Shown one piece after another: positions 1 through 9,013 of a stretch of 64,000 nt of DNA. A program made the position numbers and the translations under genes. The stretch is from positions 248,001 to 312,000 of the forward strand of contig NZ_JAESVN010000004.1 in the NCBI RefSeq assembly GCF_016765775.1. Reading direction: 5' to 3'. The notes under the pieces were generated by a model that made no database searches, had not been told where the DNA came from, and saw nothing but the letters and a program-made list of their open reading frames with translations. Source of the DNA: Szabonella alba. Its GTDB lineage: Bacteria > Pseudomonadota > Alphaproteobacteria > Rhodobacterales > Rhodobacteraceae. The stretch's first letter is position 1. The number at the start of each line of letters is the position of its first letter.

Positions 1-128
1 GGTGACACGATCACCGCGCCGATCCGGCGTTCCGCAAGCAGTTTCACCGCCTCGGCAATCGTGCTTCCGGGTTTGATCGTGACCACGCCCCCGGTGGACT
101 TGGCCGACAGGATCTGCTGAACAAGCAT
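1..128 (-). CDS. CBS-domain protein, N-terminal part only (runs off window start)
   Basis: The minus strand reads MLVQQILSAKSTGGVVTIKP and continues with a segment ending AERRIGAVIVS, the typical first half of a CBS domain (adenosine-nucleotide-sensing pair domain). The ATG at 126-128 is preceded by a strong GGAGGAG at 135-141 with a 6-nt spacer, which fixes the start. Only 42 codons are inside the window. In this bacterial group such proteins are usually small stand-alone CBS-pair proteins of about 145 residues, but the rest of this one cannot be seen. It follows the LysR gene on the same strand with a 50-nt gap. Confidence 0.75.
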   Translation of the reverse strand, partial: MLVQQILSAKSTGGVVTIKPGSTIAEAVKLLAERRIGAVIVS

Positions 129-178
129 GACAAACTCCTCCATTCCATGACAAAGGGTCGGACGGGTGCGACATTCTG

Positions 179-1111
179 TCAAGGGTTTGATCCGGCGACG
201 AGCGATTCAAGCCGATGCACCTCACGCCGCACCCCCTGCACCAGAAGATCGGCAAACCGGTTCAGCCGCTCGGCCCGCCCGTCATCGGCATGGCGGATCA
301 GCCAGAAACTGCGTGTCAGCTGCACCTCATCGGGCAGCACGCGCATCAGTTCGGGCGCGGCGGGCAAGGCGAAATCATGCACCATTCCGATCCCCGCCCC
401 GGCGCGCAACAGGTTGAGTTGCACCGAGACCGAGTTCGACGACAAGGCCAGCCGCCCGCCCGCCAATTCGCCCAGATAGTCGAGTTCCCGGTCAAAGATC
501 ATGTCAGGGATATAGCCCACGATGGCGCGCCCCTGCAGATCGGCCCGCCCCCGGATCTCCGATCCCGCCGCCAGCCAGTCGCGTGAGGCCGCCAGATGCA
601 ACTGGTAATCGCTCAGCTTCTGCACGGTCAGCCGCCCCGTCTCGGGCCGTGACACACCGATGGCCATATCCGCCTCGCGCCGCGACAGGTTGAAGACGCG
701 CGGCAGGGCGACGATCTGCACTTCCAGCCCCGGATTGGCGGCACAGATCCGCGTCAGAACCTGTGGCAGCAGGTAATTGGCGCAGCCATCCGGCGCCCCG
801 ATGCGGATCTGCCCGCGCAGGCCCGTCGAGGCGCCGCGCAGATCCTCGGACGCCGCCTCCAGCGCCGCCTCGGCCCGGGTCGCATGCTCCATCAGGCGCG
901 CGCCCGCATCGGTCAGGGCATAGCCCTGCGGCGATTTCAGGAACAGGCGCTGCTCCAGCGCGCTTTCCAGCCGCGCGATCCGCCGCCCCAGCGTCGCCGG
1001 ATCCAGCCGCAGGATCTTGCCCGCCCGCGTCAGGCTTTCGGCCCGGGCCACCGCCAGAAACAGGCGCAGATCGTCCCAGTCCAGTTCCCCCATCCCCATC
1101 ACCCCGGTCAT
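179..1111 (-). CDS. LysR-family transcriptional regulator
   Basis: The protein has 310 residues. A winged helix-turn-helix occupies about residues 12-70 (DLRLFLAVARAESLTRAG and LGRRIARLESAL), followed by a LysR-type effector-binding domain. The gene is divergent from mmsA with a 106-nt spacer, the classic LysR layout, so control of the valine-catabolic genes is the likely role (inferred). The ATG at 1111 is one option; in-frame ATGs at 1099 and 1093 are equally possible, because none has a clear ribosome-binding site. A palindrome, TTTTGCAAAA at 1120-1129, abuts the start and may be an autoregulatory operator. Confidence 0.9.
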   Translation of the reverse strand: MTGVMGMGELDWDDLRLFLAVARAESLTRAGKILRLDPATLGRRIARLESALEQRLFLKSPQGYALTDAGARLMEHATRAEAALEAASEDLRGASTGLRGQIRIGAPDGCANYLLPQVLTRICAANPGLEVQIVALPRVFNLSRREADMAIGVSRPETGRLTVQKLSDYQLHLAASRDWLAAGSEIRGRADLQGRAIVGYIPDMIFDRELDYLGELAGGRLALSSNSVSVQLNLLRAGAGIGMVHDFALPAAPELMRVLPDEVQLTRSFWLIRHADDGRAERLNRFADLLVQGVRREVHRLESLVAGSNP

Positions 1112-1119
1112 GCCTGCAT

Positions 1120-1171
1120 TTTTGCAAAACGCTTTTGGGATATTGCCTCTTTATCGGGTATTTCTGCAAGA
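1120..1171. promoter_or_regulatory. Candidate LysR operator region between lysR and mmsA
   Basis: The divergent spacer carries the perfect palindrome TTTTGCAAAA at 1120-1129 and a related TTTCTGCAAGA at 1161-1171. Their TGCA cores are 42 bp apart, about four helical turns, as expected for two LysR tetramer contacts. The assignment rests on position and symmetry only. Confidence 0.4.
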
Positions 1172-1217
1172 CTATCCTGCCCCCGACCCCAAGCGGGACC
1201 ATCGAGGAGGATATGTC

Positions 1218-2717
1218 ATGGAAGAACTGGGCCACTGGATCAACGGCAAGCGCGTCAAGGGAACATCCGGGCGCTTCTCCGACGTCATGAACCCCGCCAC
1301 GGGTGAAGTTCAGGCCCGGCTGGCGCTGGCCTCGAAGGCCGAGCTTGACGCCGCCGTCGAGGCCGCCGCCGCCGCCCAGATCGCCTGGGGCGCCACCAAT
1401 CCGCAGCGCCGCGCGCGCGTGATGATGGCGATGGTCGGGCTGATCAACCGCGACATGGACAAGCTGGCCGAGGTGCTGAGCCGCGAACATGGCAAGACCT
1501 TTCCCGATGCCAAGGGCGATATCCAGCGCGGGCTGGAAGTGATCGAATATTGCATCGGCGCGCCGCAACTGCTGAAGGGCGAGTTCACCGACAGCGCCGG
1601 CCCCGGCATCGACATGTATTCGATGCGCCAGCCCTTGGGCGTTGCCGCCGGGATCACGCCCTTCAACTTTCCCGCGATGATTCCCTTGTGGAAAATGGGC
1701 CCCGCCCTGTCCGCGGGCAATGCCTTCATCCTCAAACCCTCGGAACGCGACCCCTCGGTGCCCCTGATGCTGGCCGAACTTTTCAAGGAGGCGGGCCTGC
1801 CCGATGGCGTGCTGCAGGTCATCAATGGCGACAAGGAATCGGTGGATGCGATTCTCGACAATCCGGTGATCCAGGCCGTGGGCTTTGTCGGTTCGACCCC
1901 GATCGCCGAATATATCTATGGGCGCGGCTGTTCCAACGGCAAGCGGGTGCAATGTTTCGGTGGCGCCAAGAATCACATGATCATCATGCCCGATGCCGAT
2001 CTGGATCAGGCCGCCGATGCGCTGGTCGGGGCAGGTTACGGGGCGGCGGGTGAACGCTGCATGGCGATCTCGGTCGCGGTGCCGGTGGGGGATGCGACCG
2101 CCGATGCGCTGATCGAACGGCTGATCCCGCGCATCGAAAAGCTGAAGGTCGGCCCCTATACCGCCGGAAACGATGTCGATTACGGCCCTGTCGTCACCAA
2201 GGCCGCCAAGGAAAACATCCTGCGTCTGGTCAATCGCGGCGTCGAACAGGGCGCAAAACTGGTCGTCGATGGCCGGAATTTCAGCCTGCAAGGTTATGAG
2301 AACGGCTTCTTCGTCGGCGCCCATCTTTTCGACCATGTGACGAAGGACATGGATATCTACAAGACCGAGATCTTCGGCCCCGTCCTGTCGACGGTGCGCG
2401 CGCAGTCCTATGAAGAGGCACTTGGCCTTGCCATGGACCATGAATATGGCAATGGCACTGCGATCTTCACCCGCGACGGCGACACCGCCCGCGATTTCGC
2501 CAGCCGCATCAATATCGGCATGGTGGGCATCAATGTGCCGATCCCGGTGCCGCTGGCCTATCACACCTTCGGCGGCTGGAAGAAATCGGGCTTCGGTGAT
2601 CTCAATCAGCACGGCCCCGATGCCTTCCGCTTCTACACGCGCACCAAGACCGTGACATCGCGCTGGCCCAGCGGGATCAAGGAAGGATCAGCCTTCAATT
2701 TCAAGGCGATGGACTGA
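1218..2717 (+). CDS. mmsA: Methylmalonate-semialdehyde dehydrogenase (CoA-acylating)
   Basis: This 499-residue aldehyde dehydrogenase converts methylmalonate semialdehyde, CoA and NAD+ to propionyl-CoA, the last step of distal valine catabolism. The nucleophile is Cys281 in GERCMAISVAVPVG, a hallmark of the CoA-acylating MmsA branch rather than ordinary ALDHs; ITPFNFPAMIPLWKMGPAL is also typical. The ATG at 1218 is chosen over an in-frame upstream extension because GAGGAGG sits at 1204-1210 with a 7-nt spacer and the length matches the family. It begins the valine gene set but is separated from the next gene by 221 nt holding a repeat element. Confidence 0.96.
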   Translation: MEELGHWINGKRVKGTSGRFSDVMNPATGEVQARLALASKAELDAAVEAAAAAQIAWGATNPQRRARVMMAMVGLINRDMDKLAEVLSREHGKTFPDAKGDIQRGLEVIEYCIGAPQLLKGEFTDSAGPGIDMYSMRQPLGVAAGITPFNFPAMIPLWKMGPALSAGNAFILKPSERDPSVPLMLAELFKEAGLPDGVLQVINGDKESVDAILDNPVIQAVGFVGSTPIAEYIYGRGCSNGKRVQCFGGAKNHMIIMPDADLDQAADALVGAGYGAAGERCMAISVAVPVGDATADALIERLIPRIEKLKVGPYTAGNDVDYGPVVTKAAKENILRLVNRGVEQGAKLVVDGRNFSLQGYENGFFVGAHLFDHVTKDMDIYKTEIFGPVLSTVRAQSYEEALGLAMDHEYGNGTAIFTRDGDTARDFASRINIGMVGINVPIPVPLAYHTFGGWKKSGFGDLNQHGPDAFRFYTRTKTVTSRWPSGIKEGSAFNFKAMD

Positions 2718-2745
2718 CCAGAACCCAAACCGCGCCGCGCCCCCC

Positions 2746-2809
2746 CCTTTCATCTGTTCCCAAATATCCCGGGGGGAGGCGCGGCACGCGCCGGGGGGCA
2801 GCGCCCCCC
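2746..2809 (+). repeat. GC-rich intergenic double-hairpin element, copy 1
   Basis: The element begins CTTTCATCTG, continues with AAATATCCCGGGGGG at 2762-2776, and then forms two hairpins: GGCGCG-GCA-CGCGCC at 2778-2792 and GGGGGGC-AGC-GCCCCCC at 2793-2809. It lies between mmsA and the acyl-CoA dehydrogenase gene. Two further copies are at 10262 and 53135. It has no T-run, so it is not a standard intrinsic terminator. Confidence 0.85.
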
Positions 2810-2938
2810 CTTCTGCCCTCGCTCGGCCCTTGCAGGGGGGGACCGGCAGGGGCGAGGGCCGCACAGGCCCATCCCTGCAACATCCTTGCAAGAATGGCAC
2901 CCTAATCCCCACTATGGATGACAGGCGAGGAGACCCAG

Positions 2939-4084
2939 ATGGACATCACCCTGAGCGAGGAAGCCGCCGCGATCTTCGAGATGGCGCATCAGTTCGGACA
3001 GGACCGCATTGCCCCCCATGCACGGGACTGGGAAAGCGCCGGAACCATTCCGAAAGAGCTTTGGCCCGAGATTGCCGCGCTTGGCCTTGGCGGGCTTTAT
3101 GTGCCCGAGGACTGGGGCGGTTCAGGCCTGACGCGGCACGATGCAACGCTGGTCTTCGAAGCACTGGCCATGGCCTGCCCCGCCGTCTCGGCGTTTCTGT
3201 CGATCCACAACATGTGCGCGGGCATGATCGCCCGCTTTGGCTCAACCGAGGCCAAAGAGGCATGGCTGCCGCGCGCCTGTTCGATGGAAACGGTGTTTTC
3301 CTATTGCCTGACCGAACCCGGATCGGGCTCGGACGCGGCGGCGCTGCGCACCCGGGCGGAACGGACCAATGACCGCTGGATCTTGAACGGCAGCAAGGCC
3401 TTCATCTCGGGTGGCGGCTATTCGGATGCCTATATCGTCATGGCCCGGACCGGCGGCGACGGGCCGAAGGGCATATCGGCCCTGATCGTCGAGGCCGGGG
3501 CGACGGGATTGTCCTTCGGCGGGCTGGAGGACAAGATGGGCTGGCGCGCGCAGCCCACCAGACAGGTGCAGTTCGACGATTGCGCCGTGCCGAAGGAAAA
3601 CCTGCTGGGTGAGGAAGGCCGCGGCTTTGCCTATGCCATGGCAGGGCTGGATGGCGGGCGGCTGAATATCGCGGCCTCGGCCCTTGGCGGCGCACAGGCG
3701 GCACTGGACGCGACGCTGGCCTATATGGCCGAGCGCCGCGCCTTCGGCCAGCGCCTGCAGCAGTTTCAGGCGCTGCAATTCCGTCTGGCCGATCTTGAGG
3801 TTAAACTGCAGACCGCCCGCATCTTTTTGCGCGCGGCGGCGACGCGGCTGGATCAGGGCGCGCCGGATGCGCCGAAATACTGCGCCATGGCCAAGCTTTA
3901 TGTCACCGACCGCGCGTTTGAAGTGGCGAATGACTGCCTGCAACTGCATGGCGGTTATGGCTATCTCGCCGATTACGGGATCGAAAAACTGGTGCGCGAT
4001 CTGCGGGTGCATCAGATACTTGAAGGCACGAATGAGATCATGCGCCTGATCATCACCCGCGCGATGCTGGCCGAACGGGCATGA
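2939..4084 (+). CDS. Acyl-CoA dehydrogenase, probably isobutyryl-CoA dehydrogenase
   Basis: This 381-residue flavoprotein belongs to the acyl-CoA dehydrogenase family. It carries YCLTEPGSGSDAAALRT (flavin and substrate contacts), the segment RAFGQRLQQFQALQFRLAD, and the C-terminal QILEGTNEIMR, where Glu362 is the expected catalytic base. Placement with mmsA, the 3-hydroxyisobutyryl-CoA hydrolase and mmsB points to isobutyryl-CoA to methacrylyl-CoA oxidation in valine breakdown (inferred from context). The ATG at 2939 follows GAGGAG at 2927-2932; an in-frame ATG at 2918 lacks such a site. Its stop overlaps the next start by ATGA. Confidence 0.92.
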   Translation: MDITLSEEAAAIFEMAHQFGQDRIAPHARDWESAGTIPKELWPEIAALGLGGLYVPEDWGGSGLTRHDATLVFEALAMACPAVSAFLSIHNMCAGMIARFGSTEAKEAWLPRACSMETVFSYCLTEPGSGSDAAALRTRAERTNDRWILNGSKAFISGGGYSDAYIVMARTGGDGPKGISALIVEAGATGLSFGGLEDKMGWRAQPTRQVQFDDCAVPKENLLGEEGRGFAYAMAGLDGGRLNIAASALGGAQAALDATLAYMAERRAFGQRLQQFQALQFRLADLEVKLQTARIFLRAAATRLDQGAPDAPKYCAMAKLYVTDRAFEVANDCLQLHGGYGYLADYGIEKLVRDLRVHQILEGTNEIMRLIITRAMLAERA

Positions 4085-5118
4085 GCGATATCCATATCCG
4101 GATAGAGGGCCGCGCGGGCCGGATCACGCTGAACCGGCCGCAGGCGCTGAACGCGCTGACCCATGCGATGTGTCTGGCGGTGGATGCGGCGCTGTGTGAC
4201 TGGCGGAACGATCCCCGCGTCGATCTGGTTCTGATTGATGCCGAGGGCGACCGCGCCTTCTGTTCCGGCGGCGATATCGCGGAAATGTATGCCAGCGGGC
4301 GGCGTGGCGATTACGGCTACGGCCGCCGCTTCTGGCGCGACGAATACCGCATGAATGCGCGGCTGGCGCGCTATTTGAAACCCGTGGTCAGTTTCCTGCA
4401 GGGGTTCACCATGGGCGGCGGGGTCGGTCTGGGCTGTCATGCGCAGGTCAGGATCGTCGGGGAAAGTTCACAGATCGCGATGCCGGAATGCGGCATCGGC
4501 CTTGTGCCCGATGTCGGCGGCTCGATGATCCTTGCCTGCGCGCCGGGGCGGATCGGGGTCTGGGCCGGGGTGACGGGGGCAAGGCTGGGGCCTGCCGATG
4601 CCATCACGGCGGGTTTTGCGGATCGTTTCGTGCCCATGGCCGACTGGCCCGCGCTCAAATCCGCGATGATCGCCAGCGGGGATCCTGCATCCCCGTCCCT
4701 GCCCCCGCCCGCAGGACGGCTGGCGGATCTGCGCCCTGAAATCGACCGGCATTTCGCCGCCGCCAATCTGGCCACAATCGCCCGCAGCCTTGCCGGTGCC
4801 GACAGCGCCTTCGCGCTTGACGCAGGCAAGGCAATGGCGCGCAATGCGCCCTTGTCGATGGCCTGCACGGTTGCGATGCTGGACCGGCTGGGCAGCAAAC
4901 CCACGATCCTTGCGGCGCTGGAGATGGAATACCGCTTCACCCATCGCGCGATGGAACGGGCGGACTTTCTGGAAGGCATCCGTGCAGCCATTATCGATCG
5001 CGACCGCAACCCGCATTGGCGTCACGCCGGGCCAATGGCCGTGCCGCAGGCCGATATCGACGCGATGCTGGCGCCGCTTGGTGTGGAATGCTGGACTTAT
5101 TCGGAGGAGAGAGCATGA
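4081..5118 (+). CDS. 3-hydroxyisobutyryl-CoA hydrolase (enoyl-CoA hydratase/isomerase family)
   Basis: The protein has 345 residues and a crotonase fold. FCSGGDIAEMY and FTMGGGVGLGCHAQVRIV form the oxyanion hole, and MPECGIGLVPDVGG carries the acid pair typical of the hydrolase (HIBCH) subgroup rather than true hydratases. The length, longer than the ~260 of a standard crotonase, also fits HIBCH. It would release free 3-hydroxyisobutyrate, the substrate of the MmsB encoded next. ATGA overlaps join it to both neighbours (4081-4084 and 5115-5118), so all three are probably co-translated. Confidence 0.92.
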   Translation: MSDIHIRIEGRAGRITLNRPQALNALTHAMCLAVDAALCDWRNDPRVDLVLIDAEGDRAFCSGGDIAEMYASGRRGDYGYGRRFWRDEYRMNARLARYLKPVVSFLQGFTMGGGVGLGCHAQVRIVGESSQIAMPECGIGLVPDVGGSMILACAPGRIGVWAGVTGARLGPADAITAGFADRFVPMADWPALKSAMIASGDPASPSLPPPAGRLADLRPEIDRHFAAANLATIARSLAGADSAFALDAGKAMARNAPLSMACTVAMLDRLGSKPTILAALEMEYRFTHRAMERADFLEGIRAAIIDRDRNPHWRHAGPMAVPQADIDAMLAPLGVECWTYSEERA

Positions 5119-5987
5119 AGATCGGATTCATCGGACTGGGCAATATGGGCGCGCCCATGGCCGCCAATCTGGCCGCTGCGGGGCATGAGGTGACGGGGTT
5201 CGATCTGACCGCCCCCTGCCCCGACGGCGTTACCCGGGCCGTCAGCGCGGCCGAGGCCGCCACCGGGGCCGCGGTCGTCATCACCATGCTGCCCAATGGC
5301 GCGATCCTGCGGGCCGTTGCGGCGCAGATCCTGCCCGCGATGGACCCCGGCGCGGTGCTCTGCGACTGTTCCACCGTCGATGTTGAAAGCGCGCGTCAGG
5401 TTGCGGCGGATGCGGCGGCGGCGGGAAAATCGGCGCTGGATGCCCCGGTTTCGGGCGGCACCGGAGGCGCGGCGGCGGGCACGCTGACCTTCATGGTCGG
5501 TGGCCCCGATGCGGCCTTTGCGCAGGCCGAGCCGCTGTTTTCCGTGATGGGCCAGAAAGCCGTGCATTGCGGCGATGCAGGGGCGGGACAGGCCGCCAAG
5601 ATCTGCAACAACATGATCCTTGGCGTCACCATGATCGCCACCTGTGAGGCTTTTGCGCTGGCCGACAAGCTGGGCCTTGACCGGCAGAAGATGTTCGATG
5701 TCGTCTCAACCTCGTCAGGCTATAGCTGGACAATGAACGCCTATTGCCCCGCCCCCGGTGTGGGGCCGAAATCGCCCGCAGACAATGGCTACAAGCCCGG
5801 TTTCGCGTCGGAACTGATGCTCAAGGATCTGGGACTGGCGCAGCAGGCGGCAATTGCGGCGGATGCCGATACCCCGATGGGCGCTGCGGCACTGGAACTT
5901 TACCGCCGCTTTGTCGAGGATGAGGACGGGCGCGGTCAGGATTTTTCCGCCATGCTGCCGCGTTTCGCCACCAAGGGGCGCGGCTGA
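5115..5987 (+). CDS. mmsB: 3-hydroxyisobutyrate dehydrogenase
   Basis: This 290-residue beta-hydroxyacid dehydrogenase oxidises 3-hydroxyisobutyrate to methylmalonate semialdehyde with NAD+. The N-terminal MKIGFIGLGNMGAPMA is the Rossmann dinucleotide site, DAPVSGGTGGA the substrate motif, and Lys162 in GQAAKICNNMI the catalytic lysine. The ATG at 5115 overlaps the preceding stop and has GGAGGAGAG just upstream; a 33-codon longer reading would run into the upstream gene. Its product is the substrate of MmsA. The gene ends 41 nt from the convergent uvrA. Confidence 0.95.
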   Translation: MKIGFIGLGNMGAPMAANLAAAGHEVTGFDLTAPCPDGVTRAVSAAEAATGAAVVITMLPNGAILRAVAAQILPAMDPGAVLCDCSTVDVESARQVAADAAAAGKSALDAPVSGGTGGAAAGTLTFMVGGPDAAFAQAEPLFSVMGQKAVHCGDAGAGQAAKICNNMILGVTMIATCEAFALADKLGLDRQKMFDVVSTSSGYSWTMNAYCPAPGVGPKSPADNGYKPGFASELMLKDLGLAQQAAIAADADTPMGAAALELYRRFVEDEDGRGQDFSAMLPRFATKGRG

Positions 5988-6028
5988 ACGACACCTGCAC
6001 CCCCTCGGATAGCCGGCACGCGCCCCTC

Positions 6029-8911
6029 TTATTCGGCCGCGTGCCGCTTCGGTTTCAGCATATCGCCCAGATAGCGCCCGGTATGGCTGTCGGCGACCTG
6101 CGCCACAGCCTCGGGCGTGCCGGTTGCCACGATCCGCCCGCCGCCATCACCGCCTTCGGGGCCAATGTCGATGATCCAGTCGGCGGTCTTGATGACATCC
6201 AGATTATGTTCGATCACCACCACCGTATTGCCCTGCTCGACCAGTTCATGCAGCACTTCCAGCAGCTTGCGCACATCCTCAAAATGCAGGCCCGTGGTGG
6301 GTTCATCCAGAATATACAGCGTGCGCCCGGTCGCCCGGCGTGACAGTTCCTTGGACAGTTTCACCCGCTGCGCCTCACCGCCCGAAAGCGTCGTCGCCTG
6401 CTGGCCGACCTTGATATAGCCAAGGCCCACCTGACACAGCGCATCCATCTTGTCGCGGATTGACGGGACAGCGGCGAAAAACTCCAGCGCATCCTCACAT
6501 GTCATATCAAGAACATCGGCGATGCTTTTGGTCTTGAATTTGATTTCCAGCGTTTCGCGGTTGTAGCGCCGGCCTTTGCAGGTCTCGCAGGTGACATAGA
6601 CATCGGGCAGGAAATGCATCTCGATCTTGATGACGCCATCGCCCTGACAGGCCTCACAGCGCCCGCCTTTGACGTTGAACGAAAACCGGCCCGGATTGTA
6701 GCCGCGCGCCTTGGATTCCGGCAGGCCCGCGAACCAGTCGCGGATCGGGGTGAAGGCGCCGGTATAGGTGGCGGGGTTCGACCGGGGCGTGCGCCCGATG
6801 GGACGCTGGTCGATGTCGATCACCTTGTCCAGATGTTCAAACCCCTTGATCGTCTCACAAGGGGCAGGCGTTTCCCGCGCGCCATTCAGCCGCATCGCGG
6901 CGGTCTTGAACAATGTCTCGATGGTCAGGGTGGATTTGCCGCCCCCCGAAACCCCGGTCACACAGACGAATTTCCCAAGCGGAAATTCGGCGGTCACCTC
7001 CTGCAGATTGTTGCCCGTGGCCTTGACCACCGTGACCTTCTTGCCCGATCCCTTGCGCCGCACCTTCGGCACCGCAATTTCGCGCGTGCCCGACAGATAC
7101 TGCCCGGTCAGGCTGACCGGATCGGCGGCCACTTGCGAAGGCGTGCCATGACTGACCACCCGGCCCCCATGCACCCCCGCGCCTGGGCCCATGTCAAACA
7201 CATAATCGGCCTCGCGGATCGCATCCTCGTCATGTTCGACGACCAGAACCGTATTGCCCTGATCGCGCAGGTTTTTCAGCGTGGTCAGCAGCCGGTCATT
7301 GTCGCGCTGATGCAACCCGATACTGGGTTCGTCCAGCACATACAGCACCCCCGTCAGCCCCGACCCGATCTGGCTTGCCAGTCGGATCCGCTGACTTTCC
7401 CCCCCCGAAAGCGTGCCCGCATTGCGGCTGAGCGTCAGGTAATCGAGGCCGACATTCACCAGAAACCCAAGCCGTTCGCGGATTTCCTTCAGGATCGCGC
7501 GGGCGATCTCATTCTTCTGATTGGTCAGATTGCCGGGCACAGTGCCGATCCAGGCATGCGCCTCGCGGATCGACATCTGCACCACCTGCCCGACATGCAG
7601 CAGGCTGTCCGCATCTCCCTTGGCCGGGCCGATCTTCACCGCCAGCGCCTCGGGCTTCAGCCGGTAACCGCCGCAGGAGCCGCAGGCGCGGTTGTTCTGG
7701 AACCGCTCCATATCTTCACGGCTCCAGGCGCTATCGGTCTCGCGATAGCGGCGTTCCATGTTGGGGATGACCCCTTCGAAGACACGGCTGACCTGATAGA
7801 TCCGCCCCCCTTCATCATAGCGGAAGGGAATCTCCTCTTCGCCCGAGCCATAGAGGAACAGCTGCTGCACATGGGCGGGCAGGTCTTTCCACTTGGTCTT
7901 GCGGTCGAATTCGTAGTGTTTCGCAAGGCTTTCGATGGTCTGGGTGAAGTAAGGCGATTTCGATTTCGACCAGGGCGCGATTGCGCCCTGAAGCAGGCTC
8001 AGCCCCTGATCGGGCACGACCAGCCGCTCATCGAAAAACAGTTCCACCCCCAGCCCGTCACAGACCGGGCAGGCCCCGAACGGCGCGTTGAAGGAAAACA
8101 GCCGCGGCTCGATCTCGGGGATGGTGAAACCCGAAACCGGACAGGCGAATTTCTCGGAAAATGTCTTGCGCTCGGGCTCCCCCTCTTCCGGTGCGGTTTC
8201 CAGAATCGCAATTCCGTCGGCAAGGTTCAGCGCGGTGCGGAAACTGTCGGCCAGCCGCGTCCCGATCCCGTCGCGCACCACGATCCGGTCCACCACCACG
8301 TCGATGTCATGACGAAATTTCTTGTCCAGCACCGGCGGATCGTCAAGGTCGTGAAAAGCCCCGTCAACCTTGATGCGCTGGAAACCCTGTTTGCGAAGCT
8401 CCAGAAATTCCTTGCGATATTCGCCCTTGCGGTCGCGCACGATGGGGGCCAGCAGATAGGCGCGCGTGCCTTCCTCCATCGCCATCACCGCATCGACCAT
8501 ATCCTGCACCTGCATCGCCTCGATGGGCTGGCCGGTGGCGGGGGAATAGGGCGTGCCGACGCGGGCAAAAAGCAGCCGCAGATAGTCATAGATTTCCGTC
8601 ACCGTGCCGACAGTGGACCGCGGGTTTTTCGAGGTGGTTTTCTGTTCGATGGAAATCGCAGGCGAAAGGCCAGAAATATGGTCCACATCCGGCTTGCCCA
8701 TCATGTCCAGAAACTGCCGGGCATAGGCGCTCAGGCTTTCGACATAACGCCTTTGCCCCTCGGCATAGATCGTGTCGAAGGCAAGGCTGGACTTGCCAGA
8801 CCCCGACAGCCCGGTGATGACCACAAGCCGGTCGCGCGGAATGTCCACATCGACGCCCTTGAGGTTATGCTCGCGCGCGCCGCGCACCTCGATGAACTTC
8901 TGCTCGGCCAT
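6029..8911 (-). CDS. uvrA: Excinuclease ABC subunit A
   Basis: The 960-residue damage-recognition ATPase of nucleotide excision repair is full length. It has two ABC modules: Walker [21 protein letters not shown] near the N terminus and [15 protein letters not shown] in the second half, with two LSGGE signature motifs ([14 protein letters not shown] and [13 protein letters not shown]). Zinc-binding cysteine pairs appear as [16 protein letters not shown] and CEACQGDG / CETCKGRR. A LexA-type box 69 nt upstream of the start (8980-8994) indicates SOS control. Transcription converges on mmsB. Confidence 0.98.
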   Translation of the reverse strand: MAEQKFIEVRGAREHNLKGVDVDIPRDRLVVITGLSGSGKSSLAFDTIYAEGQRRYVESLSAYARQFLDMMGKPDVDHISGLSPAISIEQKTTSKNPRSTVGTVTEIYDYLRLLFARVGTPYSPATGQPIEAMQVQDMVDAVMAMEEGTRAYLLAPIVRDRKGEYRKEFLELRKQGFQRIKVDGAFHDLDDPPVLDKKFRHDIDVVVDRIVVRDGIGTRLADSFRTALNLADGIAILETAPEEGEPERKTFSEKFACPVSGFTIPEIEPRLFSFNAPFGACPVCDGLGVELFFDERLVVPDQGLSLLQGAIAPWSKSKSPYFTQTIESLAKHYEFDRKTKWKDLPAHVQQLFLYGSGEEEIPFRYDEGGRIYQVSRVFEGVIPNMERRYRETDSAWSREDMERFQNNRACGSCGGYRLKPEALAVKIGPAKGDADSLLHVGQVVQMSIREAHAWIGTVPGNLTNQKNEIARAILKEIRERLGFLVNVGLDYLTLSRNAGTLSGGESQRIRLASQIGSGLTGVLYVLDEPSIGLHQRDNDRLLTTLKNLRDQGNTVLVVEHDEDAIREADYVFDMGPGAGVHGGRVVSHGTPSQVAADPVSLTGQYLSGTREIAVPKVRRKGSGKKVTVVKATGNNLQEVTAEFPLGKFVCVTGVSGGGKSTLTIETLFKTAAMRLNGARETPAPCETIKGFEHLDKVIDIDQRPIGRTPRSNPATYTGAFTPIRDWFAGLPESKARGYNPGRFSFNVKGGRCEACQGDGVIKIEMHFLPDVYVTCETCKGRRYNRETLEIKFKTKSIADVLDMTCEDALEFFAAVPSIRDKMDALCQVGLGYIKVGQQATTLSGGEAQRVKLSKELSRRATGRTLYILDEPTTGLHFEDVRKLLEVLHELVEQGNTVVVIEHNLDVIKTADWIIDIGPEGGDGGGRIVATGTPEAVAQVADSHTGRYLGDMLKPKRHAAE

Positions 8912-8979
8912 GATCTGCCCTCACCGTTTCCAGTTCCGATAGATAGGCGAGGCGCGCTGAGTCTCCAACCCGGAAACGT

Positions 8980-8994
8980 GAACGATTGGTGAAC
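8980..8994 (-). promoter_or_regulatory. LexA (SOS) box upstream of uvrA
   Basis: The minus strand reads GTTC-ACCAATC-GTTC, an exact match to the GTTC-N7-GTTC direct repeat bound by alphaproteobacterial LexA. It lies 69 nt before the uvrA start codon, in the 102-nt gap behind the MFS gene. uvrA is a classic LexA target, so site and gene agree. Confidence 0.88.
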
Positions 8995-9013
8995 ATTTGC
9001 AGGCTCGGCGAAA

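Noticed and set aside
504-2612. 702-codon open frame on the minus strand opposite mmsA
   Set aside because: It mirrors mmsA codon periodicity in high-GC DNA, and mmsA has all catalytic motifs. The translated product is His/Asp/Gly-rich without recognisable domains, and its end overlaps lysR in another frame.
6614-8992. 792-codon open frame on the plus strand opposite uvrA
   Set aside because: Shadow of uvrA: the antisense frame lacks stops because of GC bias. No ribosome-binding site or domain is visible.
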